Source: Chelydra serpentina
Lineage: Eukaryota; Chordata; Testudines; Chelydridae
Length of the DNA stretch: 64,000 bases
Reading direction: 5' to 3'
Assembly: GCA_037349315.1 (NCBI GenBank)
Contig: JBAIAC010000030.1
Location: 14,405,501-14,469,500, forward strand
Shown: piece after piece, positions 11,701-21,300 of the stretch
How the letters are laid out: every line of letters begins with the position of its first letter
Numbering within the stretch: the first letter of the stretch is position 1
The notes under the pieces: generated by a model
The model's input: only the letters and a program-made list of their open reading frames with translations
What the model was told of the DNA's origin: nothing
Databases searched by the model: none
Translations under genes and position numbers: made by a program

Positions 11701-14700
11701 AAATCAGGTCTTGGCTGGATTGCCAGATGGGGGGAAAATATCCATATTAAAATATGGTTATCAGAAAAGTTACCATGTAAAACTGGAAACATTTACTAAA
11801 CATCAAAACTTGTGTTTATTTTGAATCTAATCTGCTTGCTTTAAAATAAGCAAATAAGGTTTTACTACCTTTAATCCGTTTACTACTATTAACTTTACTG
11901 GACCAACAGAGAAAAAGAGAAAGAATTCTATTCCATCTTGTGTGTTATCAACAAAATTGTTCACTAACTTCCAATTGCAAAATCTTTTAATGCACAAGAC
12001 AACTAACTATTTTCAGATTCCAAGCTGGGAAAAGTATCTTTTCTACCATTAAAGTGGGCAAATTTGACCTGAACATTCCTGAGGGCCAATAAGTATAGAA
12101 GTCAGTGTCAATTTTAGTCATCTGTCAGAGTAGAACCAGACTTTGAGGAATCAAGTTGTATTGCACCATACATTTGCAGATGAGGAGAATGTAGTAATCA
12201 GATTTCTAAATACAGCGTAGGAATTGGATGACAAGAGGGTGTAGTTAGTGGGAGGTGTGAATTATTTTTTTACCTAACCAAACTGAAAGACAGTGGTCAT
12301 AACAATTGGTTCTCCAATCAGTTGAAGTGTCAAGTGTTGCACTAACAGATCATGATCAGATGCTATGTTGCAGGAAATCACAAACATTTGGATGCATCTC
12401 CAATGTACAAGTAGTCATGGCAGATTTAAATGCCTATACAAATATGAGGATAGCATTTGTCAGCTACTGCCACCTAATGGAGCACATTTAGGTGGCATTC
12501 AGCAGTTTAGTTCCTGATTCAAAGTGCACTAGAGTCACTTCCACTAACTTCAACACACTTTGAATCAGACTCTTACATATTTTGCTTTGTGTACAGGTTT
12601 TTCACATTTAAATAACTTTAATATAAACCAAATTTTGGCCCTAGAATCTCAAGTGTCCCTTTCAGATGAGTATGAGCAAATTCCACGAACGCATTTCTAA
12701 AGGACACACTTGCCAAAAAACAGCAAGTCACTATAATAGAGGAACAAGAAGGCAGGAGTTGGAAGGATGGAAAAAACTCTAAACAATTCAATCAATTTTA
12801 CCCAGTTAGTTGCATTGTTTTCTTTTAGCTTCTCTGTAAAATATTCGGATACTTTCTTCTCCCAATCAGGACTTGGACCATTTTGAGCTAGAAAACAAAC
12901 TGCATTAAGAATAGCAATAGAACAGTACACTGGACTTTTATTCAGTACTCTGACAGCACTATGAGCAATCTGACACTCATTTTGAATCTGCTGATGTGAA
13001 CTGATTTTTAAGGGGATTTTATCCCTACTCAAAACGTATAATACAACAACCTTGATGCCATTTGTCTCCTCTCATCTTTCTGTTACAGTGGAAAATATAT
13101 CCACTGTGTAGGTGGGGAAAAGCTCAGACACAATGAATTTCAAATACACTAGCGACCAGTGGGAAGAGATGGGGGATTATCTGTTACCCTTCCTACTTAC
13201 TGTACATGCATGATCATACTTTTGGGAAGTGTTTATTTCTGCACAAGCTCCTATTCCAGTAATGAAGAAATAAGAAATTATGTTTTAGTTAAAATCAAGA
13301 GCTTCATTGGCATGTCCTTAAGTAGTGGTACTGGTAGTTGAGAACTATATACCCAGTACCGGCAGGGGGATTTTGTCACATTTTAAGGTCTTTGGATTGC
13401 TGGGCATCAAACAGAGCTTAAGTATCATTTTTCAAAATGCAGTTTCTAACACGGATTGGCTGGTGCTAGCGCTTAGAACGATATTTATAATTCTAGACAA
13501 AAACATGTTTTAAGGAACACTTAACATGCTTTAGGTCTCTCCATACTAGCTCACTCAACTGTTATGCATACCTTCTTAGCTGGGACAGAATTAAAAACAT
13601 AGTTTATTAAATTGGAGCCCAGTGTAGACAGGGTCCCAGATTATACATGATGTACATGCACCTCATTAGGAAGTCCTTGAAATTAGATGTTTTCTAGTCC
13701 ACCTCAGCTGCCTTCATTATTCCTTTTTACTTCTAGCTGCCTTCACTCCTCACCTTGGTACACACTTTAAATATCTCCTAGTGTCCAATGATTTCCTGAG
13801 TTGCTTCTTCAGCAAAGTTTTATATTGCAGCCCTATTTTTCTGTATGGTAAAGGGATCTTTCCTCCTTACCCTCTAGATGAGGCATGGTAGAATTTGGAG
13901 AGTATTACATATGCTGTTTAACATCACCCATGACCGGTCTTACTCTTGCAATACTTTTTTCAACATTATAAAGGTTTCATTCAAGACATGTAAACATGAA
14001 GAAACTGCATGTTTTCAGAGGAAGTTTGAGACTTTTTTGTGAGAGGAGGAATTGCAGCAAAGTGGGATTATTAATGCAAAAGGAACAGACTATATAGTAA
14101 GTAATGGTGTATTCACATCTTGGGCACAAGCGAATGTGCATGTCTTGCCCTGTCAGGTCTCTCATTAGGAAGGAGACTCCTTCATTTAAAGTAGTATTTT
14201 CTTTGGTAAGAAAATAATGGTGCTGTGTTAGGAGACTTTTTGGAAATCGGTCTCACGCAAGAAGCTGTCTCGGCTGCTTGACAGCCCCGTTAGTTACACA
14301 CAGCAACGCTCCCACACAACGTTTCTAGCCCGGCACTTTTCACATCCCTTCCCCAACAAGCCCCTTGCCCAATTTTCCCTATTTCTGGTTATTTTAAGGC
14401 ACAAACCCGTCCCCACCACGATTCTGCACCTCAGTGTCGGCATCGCTGCCAGACTCGGTCTCACAGCGGAGACACACATCGCCGCAGCCGGCTTGGCCCC
14501 CGCCCGCGCGCCCTTGCTGGGTTACTCCGCTCCTCCCATGCGCCGACAAACCGCCCCAAGCCCCGCCAAGCGGACAGCGTCGCCCCGGCTCGCCCCCACC
14601 CCAAGCGCCCCCTGGTGACCACAGCACCCCTCAGGGCCCAACCCACTTCCCCGGTCCGGCGCTCCCCCGCCGATTCCCCTCCCCGCAGCCGCCCCCAAGG

Positions 14701-14855
14701 CGCCCCATTATTCAGCGCTCCCGCGCCCTGCCCCGCCCCGCTGTCTCTTCCCCCGGCAGCCCAGGCGCCCGGCTCTCCCGCCCCGCCCCGCTCTCACCGA
14801 AGATGCCCTGCACGATGCTGAGGGGGCTGTTCAGCCAGTCGGCCACACACGGCAT
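2633..14855 (-). CDS. MCMBP: MCMBP, MCM complex-binding protein, 5' part of gene (coding exons 1-8)
   Basis: MCM-binding protein associates with MCM3-7 in place of MCM2 and acts in the nucleus in MCM assembly, unloading and replication-fork maintenance (known of the family). Eight exons read on the minus strand: 14798-14855, 12802-12887, 9400-9540, 8939-8980, 6083-6184, 5695-5824, 3725-3876 and 2633-2733. They join in frame to 812 nt, 270 codons plus 2 nt. The product starts [17 protein letters not shown] and contains [46 protein letters not shown] and [12 protein letters not shown], all close to vertebrate MCMBP as I remember it. The exons for the remainder of the roughly 640-residue protein, including the AAA-like C-terminal part, lie left of position 1. 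Seven splice junctions in the window are GT-AG, except exon 5/6, which looks like a U12 AT-AC intron. The ATG at 14855 is chosen by match to orthologues; the frame stays open upstream only because the CpG island lacks stops. Confidence 0.95.
2843..3046 (+). repeat. tRNA-derived SINE with CR1-like tail (tortoise Pol III SINE type)
   Basis: A-box-like TAGCTCAGTGG (2850-2860) and B-box-like GTTCAATCC (2895-2903) make a Pol III promoter. The 3' part, ending near GGTCCTTCCAGTTCTATGAG, resembles CR1 LINE tails, as known for the tortoise SINE, which points to a turtle. Flanks AAGAGCAGAAATTTCAG (2826-2842) and the same with one change (3047-3063) are a 17-bp target duplication. It lies in MCMBP intron 7. 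Confidence 0.88.
3725..3876 (-). CDS. MCMBP: MCMBP coding exon 7 (residues 187-237)
   Basis: Encodes a variable start (NIGDIHG) followed by [12 protein letters not shown] and [17 protein letters not shown]. Acceptor GTTGCAG/GG and donor AAAG/GTAACC. The 104-codon frame on the opposite strand here is only its shadow. Confidence 0.92.
4356..4623. mobile_element. hAT-like MITE, 268 bp
   Basis: The ends CAGGGGTTTTCAAACT and AGTTTGACAACCGCTG are inverted repeats with two mismatches. The flanks are a perfect 8-bp duplication, CTTTAGGC (4348-4355 and 4624-4631), diagnostic of the hAT superfamily. It lies in MCMBP intron 6. Confidence 0.9.
5215..5440. repeat. Old MIR-like SINE
   Basis: The 3' half (GGTCACACAGGAAGTTTGTG and GACAGAGCTGG) resembles the CORE-SINE/MIR consensus. 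It is strongly diverged and the boundaries are approximate. Confidence 0.5.
5695..5824 (-). CDS. MCMBP: MCMBP coding exon 6 (residues 144-186)
   Basis: Starts [20 protein letters not shown] and contains an acidic stretch after KRSYE. The preceding intron ends in AC, giving the exact match to family residues VKE-AY across the junction. The donor is ATGG/GTAAC. Confidence 0.93.
5825..6082 (-). other. MCMBP: U12-type AT-AC intron of MCMBP (258 nt)
   Basis: Reading the minus strand from 6082, the intron starts ATATCCTTT, the full consensus for a minor-spliceosome AT-AC donor. It ends ...CTTAC at 5825. The octamer TCCTTAAT at 5844-5837 matches the U12 branch-point consensus and puts the branch A about 14 nt before the exon, in the tight range known for U12 introns. 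Splicing here restores [14 protein letters not shown], which agrees with the family; no nearby GT-AG pair does. Confidence 0.88.
6083..6184 (-). CDS. MCMBP: MCMBP coding exon 5 (residues 110-143)
   Basis: Thirty-four codons, [10 protein letters not shown] to GESAWVKE, containing [13 protein letters not shown]. The acceptor is ATCCTAG/CCTCAG. The 3' boundary is not followed by GT: the intron begins ATATCCTTT, the U12 AT-AC 5' splice-site consensus. Confidence 0.93.
6778..7880. mobile_element. Non-autonomous DNA transposon, about 1.1 kb, copy B
   Basis: The ends TACTCCTGAGGGCATTCTG (6778) and GCAGAATTCCCCCAGGAGTA (7861-7880) are inverted repeats. The hexamer TCTCTA lies directly on both sides (6772-6777 and 7881-7886), a clean target duplication. 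The middle is G-rich on the plus strand. The frames of up to 202 codons inside have no recognisable domain. The orientation is opposite to copy A and copy C. Confidence 0.85.
8081..8218 (+). repeat. Turtle-type short retroposon (TTAGTCTGT...TTTCGTGG family)
   Basis: Contains CCGTATTAGTCTGTGTCAGC, CTTGTGGCACCTTAGAGACT and AAACTTTCGTGG, shared with the hairpin copy at 52159-52350. The flanks ATTCTAAGA (8072-8080 and 8218-8226) look like its target duplication. Confidence 0.7.
8227..8324. mobile_element. hAT-like MITE, 98 bp
   Basis: The ends CAGGCCTGCACAACATAC and GTACGAGTTGTGCAGGCCTG are inverted repeats around a poly(A) run. The flanks TTCTAAGA (8219-8226 and 8325-8332) are a perfect 8-bp duplication. 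It is inserted at the 3' edge of the neighbouring retroposon. Confidence 0.88.
8939..8980 (-). CDS. MCMBP: MCMBP coding exon 4, 42-nt micro-exon (residues 96-109)
   Basis: Encodes [14 protein letters not shown]. Acceptor TTTTTGGCAG and donor GGG/GTAAGT fit. It is phase 0 on both sides, so skipping it would keep the frame. Confidence 0.93.
9400..9540 (-). CDS. MCMBP: MCMBP coding exon 3 (residues 49-95)
   Basis: Exactly 47 codons, from [16 protein letters not shown] through [14 protein letters not shown] to NTKTR. Acceptor AAAG/GTACC and donor CGT/GTAAGT keep phase 0 on both sides. Confidence 0.95.
9602..9774. mobile_element. Mariner/Tigger-like MITE, 173 bp
   Basis: Both ends share CCCGCTAGAACGCG in inverted orientation, and TA dinucleotides flank it (9600-9601 and 9775-9776). 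CpG-rich. It lies in MCMBP intron 2. Confidence 0.75.
10470..10660. mobile_element. Truncated DNA transposon, copy C of the TACTCC family
   Basis: Starts TACTCCTGGGGGAATTCTGC and follows the reverse complement of copy B closely (GCAGATTTCTTTGC, CAGCAGTATGTTTC) before similarity fades near 10660. No second inverted repeat is present. Confidence 0.75.
10742..11170. repeat. Unclassified repeat-like stretch, possibly an LTR fragment
   Basis: The purine-rich leader-like sequence and the AACTTTTGGACTTTGGGGAC motif recall retroelement LTR/leader sequences in reptiles. No termini or target duplication could be found, so this is a weak call. Confidence 0.25.
12802..12887 (-). CDS. MCMBP: MCMBP coding exon 2 (residues 20-48)
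   Basis: The acceptor TTTTCTAG precedes CTCAAAATGG. The exon encodes [13 protein letters not shown] and continues to NNATNW, with donor TGG/GTAAAA. The first 48 residues align with the human protein without a gap. Confidence 0.93.
12888..14797. other. MCMBP: MCMBP intron 1
   Basis: Mostly unique AT-rich DNA from 12888 to about 14400, then the CpG island. No repeat or exon was recognised. Confidence 0.6.
14798..14855 (-). CDS. MCMBP: MCMBP coding exon 1 (residues 1-19)
   Basis: Starts at the ATG (14855-14853) and encodes [19 protein letters not shown] plus one base. The donor is CTTCG/GTGAG at 14798/14797. It lies inside the CpG island. Confidence 0.93.
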
Positions 14856-15182
14856 CTTGCGGACGAGGCGGCAGGCTCCGCGCGGGCCGAGGCGGGACTC
14901 CCCAGGCCTGCCGCTCCCGGAGATGGGGCCCTGCACCCCGCCGTAGCCACGCGCTCGCCCGCTCCCGGAGATGGGTCCCGAACTTCCTGCCGAGGCTGCC
15001 TCCCGCGGCGGCAATGGCGGCGGCCAGCCCAGGCCGGCCCCGCCCCTCTCGCCCTGACGCCGCGGCGTGAGGGGCGGGTGGGTCCCGGCGCCGCCATTTT
15101 GGATCCGGGCAGCGTTGCGGGCGGAAAGGGCCGCGTTGGCTGCTCCGGCTGTCCGGGGAGGAGACGTGGAAGAGCCGCAGCT

Positions 15183-15333
15183 ATGGCCGCCACGAAACCG
15201 CCTGGGCCTGGTTCCGCTAGCGGCACCAACCTGCTCTTCTCCTCCTCGGCGACCGAGTTCAATTTCACGGTGCCCTTCATCCCGGTCAGCCAGGCCCCCG
15301 CTGCGCCCCCGGGGCCCGCTCTCCTTGGCGCAG
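15183..15333 (+). CDS. SEC23IP: SEC23IP coding exon 1 (residues 1-50)
   Basis: Encodes [20 protein letters not shown] and onward to the [10 protein letters not shown] segment. Donor GCAG/GTACGC. It sits in the CpG island. Confidence 0.95.
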
Positions 15334-18300
15334 GTACGCGGGGCCTGGCGGGGGTGGGAGCTGCCGGCCGGGGGATACTGGGGAGGCGCATGTTGTTGGG
15401 GGGGCCGATGGGGGCATTGCTGGAGGGGAAGGTGTTGGGGGTAGCTGCAGTGGTGAGGGGAGGGGGGTGAGATGGGGGCTCTGGTGGGAAGGGCACGGTG
15501 TTGGGGGTAGCTGGTGGGAGCAGGGAAGAGAGGGGGGTCCTGGTGGGGGACGGGGCACGGTGTTGGGGGTAGCTGGTGGGAGCAGGGAAGAGAGGGGGGC
15601 CCTGGTGGGGGACGGGACACGGTGTTGGAGGTAGCTGGGATGGTGGGGGCCCTCGTGGGATAAATGGTGTCGGGGTGGTGGGGGGGAGGAGATGGGGAAG
15701 GCATTGAAGCAAGTGGGGTAAGGAGATGGGGGCTGGGGGGGGAATGGTGTTGGGGGTAGCTGGAGTGGTGGGGGGATGAGTGGGGAAGTCACTGGAAGGG
15801 TGGGGGGAACAGTGGAGGAGGTAGCTAGGGGGATGAGATGGGGGCCCTGGCGGGGGGAACACGGAGTTGGGGATAGCTGGTGGGAGCAGGGAAGAGATGG
15901 GGGAAAACACGTTGTTGGGGGTTGCTGGAGGGAAGCAGGGATGAGATGGGAGCCCTCGTGGGGGGAACACGGAGTTCGGGGTAGCTGGTGGGAAGCGAGG
16001 ATGAGATGGGACCCGTGTGGATTGAAATGGTGTCGGGGTGGTGGTGGGGGGGAGTAGGAGATGTGGGAAAATGTTGGGGGTAGGTGGGGTTGTGGTTGAT
16101 GGACTCAGGGGTGCAGCAGAGCGGGGAGGTGACCACTCAGCTCCCTTTTTTGCTGTCTAGTGTTGTGTTGGTACAGGTTGCTGCCCTTTTCCCCTATTTC
16201 AGCAGTAATGTCCTGCAGTATCCTGCGCTGTGACACACAGATGTGATTTTTGTGCCATGAATAAAAACCTTGTGGAGAGCTGCTCCCTAAAAATAAGTTT
16301 TTCTCTTGATCTTTCATTTTGATGATCTTCATTTTCTTCAGAGATATGTGCTTACCGTGTTCACTAGGGTTAGCACCAGGAGGAGAAATTAAGTGTGCGG
16401 GTATGTATTCAGTTGACAGGGCCTCCTACTGTTACATCAGTTCTGGAAGCCTTCCTGGATAATCCTGAACTGAGGGTGAATTGCACCACATTATATGTGG
16501 TCAGAGGGGAGACACCATTTCTCCTTTCATTTTTCTACTTCGAGTCTCTCTGTGGTCGTAGTTCCCGGAACTATATGTCCTGCTCTTTCCTCAGGGGCAG
16601 CAAGAAGGCAGACTTGAATCACTATATTTCATACCTGTTCAAAGAAAACTTTCACTGGTGTGAACTGAGTTATTGTTTGGCCTTACCTTCCTTCTCATAG
16701 TAGGGTTCTCTGTGTTGTAGTAGAGCTGCAGTGCTAACTTTCATTTCAAGCCTCTTTTTTGAGTTTCTTAAAAACTTTATGGAAAATTTCTCGTTGGGCT
16801 GAAATGTCTTATGCATGTTCTCATCCCTGATGTGTGTCATTTTGCTGTAGCTTTGAGAGGGTGCTGTTTGAGGAAGAAACATTTTTTCCCTTTTGTCAGT
16901 TCCCTAATTGAATAGGGGAATTGAATCCCTAATAGTACTTGTTTGAGCTATTACAAATTGTTTGTGTGCTTTCATGCACAAGAATAACTAATGTTTTTAC
17001 TTTAAAAGTTCCAGCTTGGTACAACAAGTAGTCCTCAGGCACTTGTTCCATATCTTCCCTTTCTCCACAAGTGTGAATGTAATCAGTTGAGAAATAAGCT
17101 CTAAACCAGTGAAAATAGCACACTCAGCACATACACTTTCATTTCCTTGCAAAATTAACTGCACTAGAGTTGTAGTTATTTTTTTATTATTACTTATGTA
17201 GCCCCCTAAAAGTGTGCCAGATGAATATATGCACAATCAAGTGCTATTAGTGCCTTTATTTGATTTTTAAATCTTGCGTTCAAATAACTTCAGTAGTATA
17301 TGGATCTTCTGAAAGTGTCCTCAATCAAAACTCATTCTTTTCTTTAAAAATTACCCTGGAAATCAATATTTGTAAATTACATTCATGCAGTGTTGTGATT
17401 GGGTTTAAGCGCACTTGGGTTAGAAGATTAAGATTTGACTCCAATAACACTAGCTCACTATATTTAATGTCATATGTTCAGGAACGATAAAAAACCCCAC
17501 TCTCTATGAAAGAGAGGCTTGCCCTAGGTATGGTTTAGAAGAATTTTATATATGTGGCAGGCTTGGGCATACTCCTTTAACGGACAACCTAGTGTCCTCT
17601 CTTTTTGTTGGAGAGAAGCAGAGTCAGGAAAGTAACTGAAATACTTCTCTGATTGTATTTTCTAAGGAACAACCTATCCTAAATTCTCAATTACTGAGGG
17701 ACAATCTTTGCTCATTGCTATATTTGCTTTCCACAAACTACACTTAGTATAACCTTCTATGAGTGATTTACCCAAATATTTAGATGCTAATACTTTAACT
17801 GTATTGCTGAATTTATTTACCTTAATTTGGGATACTGCAGATTATGTACTATATGTATTTTATGACTTTCAAACCAAATTTTATACTTTTGGGTAATTTA
17901 AGCAGATAGATGTACCCAGATAGATGTACAGACACACTTTTCTTAACCTGTGTATTATATTATTTTAACATAAGCTTTAATAAAATTTTTATATTGAAGA
18001 GGTCCACACCCTCTCAGCCATCATAAGTTGTGTGAACAAATTGAGGATGCACAAAATTCTAAGGCTCTGATGCTCTAAGCGCATCCACGTGAACAGGCTC
18101 TTGCATCTGTGCAATACTTATTGACTTCAGTGCAGCTACACACAGTTTTCCTCTGAAGCACCAGCAGCCTTTGAGTCCCCAGTCATGCAAGTAAATTTGC
18201 AGGTGGACCACAAGCTACTGAACCACTTTGCCTAAAAGGGCAAGATTTTTGAAGCTCGCCACCCAGAAATCTACCTGATAATGGGTTTCCAACCCTACCA

Positions 18301-21300
18301 GCCTGATCAAAGATGCACTTGGTATTTTGCTCTAAAAGTTGGTCAGGCATAAACTGTCAGATTTCCAGCTGGAATGAATTCCAAAGCAAGGAGTTACTAG
18401 TGAGGGTGCATATCACTGGCTGACTTCTGCAAGCTCAGCCTTGGGAATTGAAGGATACAGCATTGCCACCCTACCTGCCTGGACCCTTGAACCTATGCAT
18501 AGTCCTGTTGACATCACAGGGTGTGATGGGTTCCCCCCAGGGTGCCACCTGGAACAGGGGTACCACTGAGCCCTCTGACCCACCAGCCTGGGCTTCTTCT
18601 CACACTGTGCTGCTGTGACAAATTGCAAAACTTGCACTTTCACCAGCATTCACACAGGTAGGGACACACCCAACTGCAGTCACGTGCAGGTTCTTTAACC
18701 ACTAGCTTCCCAGCGTAGAACCCCAGAGCAGTACCATCCTGCCCTGGACAAATCTGGCCAGTGTACGGGTTTAACACCCGGTCTGCCTGTCTCTCAATGT
18801 GAAAAGGACCATGCACACTTGTGATAACCAAGCTGAGATTTTCCCCAGACACCTTAGTCAAACGCTCACTGGTTTGGATTAAAAGATAAAATAAGTTTAT
18901 TAACCACAAAAGGTTAGATTTTAAGTGATTATAAGTGATAGCAAACAGAGCAAAGCAGATTACCTAGTAAATAAACAAAACCGCAAACTGAACTTAACAT
19001 ACTAGATAGATAGGATGTGAATTAACAAATTCTCACCCTGAGTGATAAACAGGCTGGCAGATTTTTAAGCCACAAGCTGCCTTGGCTTTGCTGCTTGGGT
19101 TTCCCCAGTTTTCATACACAGGTCTAGAAATCCCTTTAGCCTGGGACCATCACTTCCCCCAGTTCAGTCTTCGTTCCTCAGGTGTTTCCAGGTGTGTTGT
19201 TGTAAGGAGAGTGAAGTACCATCATAATGTCATTTCCCCCTTTTATATCTTCTTCCCACTTGCTGGAAAGCTCTTTTGCCGTGACCTGGGTCAAACATTC
19301 CCAGTGTGTAGTGCTATCTCTGAGAGGTTTCTCTTGTACACAGTTCCTGGGGTAATCCTTGTGCTTGTGTGCACTTCCTCAATTAGCCATTAACATTGTT
19401 TGGCCTTTTTACTGTTGTACCTGAAAGGCTGCTTGTGCGTGTTTTCAGCCTCACAACATGTTTCAGTAACACATAACCTAGCTAAACTTCAAAACTTCAC
19501 ATACTATGATAGCATATACAATCCAACTAGATATTAATGTCTCACAGATTAAGACTTTTAGAGTGATACCTCACATGGCATACATTGTGCAAAACATATC
19601 CTAATTATATAATAGGGGTGAGTAAGGAGGTGCCGGGGTGTTACACAGGGATCCACGTACACAGAATAGCTTCTGAGTTAGAGCTTTAATTTTCACAGCA
19701 AGGTATATGAAAGAAGAAATCTTTGAGGTCCTAAACCATCTAGGTTATTATAGTTGGGGCCCCACACTACAAGAAGGATGTGGATAAATTGGAAAGAGTC
19801 CAATGGAGGGCAACAAAAATGATTAGGGGGCTGGAGCACATGACTTAGGAGGAGAGGCTTATGGAACTGGGATTGTTTAGCCTGCAGAAGAGAAGAGTGA
19901 GGGGGGATTTGATAGCTGCTTTCAACTACCTAAATAGAAGATGACAGAACAAGGAGTAATGGTCTCAAGTTGCAGAGGGGGAGGTTTAGGTTAGATATTA
20001 GGAAAAACTTTTTCACTAGTAGGGTGGTGACGCACTGGAATGGGTTACCTAGGGAGGTGGTGGAATCTCCTTCCTTAGAGGTTTTTAAGGTCAGGCTTGA
20101 TAAAGCCCTGGCTGGGATGATCTAGTTGGGGTTGGTCCTGCTTTGAGCAGGGGGTTGGACTAGATGACCTCCTGAGGTCCCTTCCAATCCTGAGATTCTA
20201 TGATTCTATGATTATAGTTGGTAATCAACTTCTAGAATTGCAATAAATGAATTGACAGCTAATGCTGTAAGTAATGTATTCTCATAAATCTATCACATCC
20301 TCAAAGGCCAGCAGTTGTGTTTTGTTGTCTACATCTGAGAGGAAAGGCTGTACAGTAGGATCTCGGTTTTTATGAACAGCAATCTTATGAACGACCAGTT
20401 ATGCAGAACATTTTTCCTCACAGAAGAAAAAAAAAAGCGCATATAACGAAAGTGATGTTGATTTAAAAACAAGTCAACATCTCTTTATGTTCCATTGCCT
20501 TTGATGCATTGGAAATCACTTTGTGGTGGTATGGAGGACAAGAAGAAAGTAATGCAGTGTGTCATACTGCAATTTATAAACTGTGCCTGCTATAATTCTG
20601 AGATGTTAAATTTTATGAACTCCTCAATTAGTTTGTAAATAGGGATTCTACTGAAGTTTCTTGGCCAGCTGCAGATAAAAGAATCTGTGTCATCATTGGG
20701 AGCAGAGATGAGTTCAACAAGATCCCAAGACGGGGCAGTTCTTTTACTATTGCTGAGCGGATGGCCTTGGTTAGGGATGTGGCCATGGCTCCTGTTAAAT
20801 GATGAAGACTGCAAATGAAAAGGAAACGAGTAGTTAATATGCAGTATAGTTTTATATCAAATATATGAACAAAATTGAACCTGTGGTCAGTCCCTTTTTC
20901 TTTTAACATATTATTTGCATGTTATACAAAATGCCAACCTGTCTCTGCACTCCAATTTAGTGTTTAGTAAAGCTTAATGAAAACAATTTTTTGCTTTTAA
21001 AAAAACCCAAAACCTTCCATCAGAAACTTTTTTCCTGTCTTTCATAGAAAGACATGGTAGGTCTCGTATACAGCGCTGTTTGGAAGGAATAAAAGTCGGA
21101 TGTTTTACTTGTTGGTATTTGGTAAAAAGTTTGAAATGTCTTTTCTCCAATATCAGTAATTATTATAGTTCATAATATTCTATATTTTACATGTGATATG
21201 GCAGGGGTGGGCAAACTACGGCCTGCGGGCTGGATATGGCCCGCGAGCCGCACCATGCGGCCGGGCCGGCACTGGGTTGGTGGCTGGACCATGCGGCTCG

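Larger units (their letters stand above)
14430..15340. promoter_or_regulatory. CpG island and bidirectional MCMBP/SEC23IP promoter
   Basis: GC- and CpG-dense DNA spans both first exons. The start codons (14855 minus, 15183 plus) are separated by 14856-15182, 327 bp. Visible motifs are GGGGCGGG at 15071-15078 (Sp1 type), CCGCCATTTT at 15091-15100 (YY1 type) and ACTTCCTG at 14982-14989 (ETS type, minus strand). No TATA box is seen. This suggests constitutive expression of both genes from dispersed start sites; that is inference. Confidence 0.85.

Noticed and set aside
14434..14946. 170-codon plus-strand frame across MCMBP exon 1
   Set aside because: Antisense shadow of the CpG island, low-complexity Pro/Arg/Ser composition, no splice or family support.
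15078..15182. Upstream in-frame extension of SEC23IP exon 1
   Set aside because: It would need a non-ATG start. The ATG at 15183 has good context and gives the family N-terminus.
15494..15680. Regular spacing reminiscent of a CRISPR array
   Set aside because: The 62-bp units are contiguous tandem repeats without unique spacers, in a vertebrate intron.
14712..15970. Long proline-rich open frames (up to 379 codons) on the minus strand upstream of MCMBP
   Set aside because: They are the reverse complement of the G-rich minisatellite and CpG island, with repeat-driven composition and no domain. One is in frame with MCMBP exon 1 only because stops are rare there.
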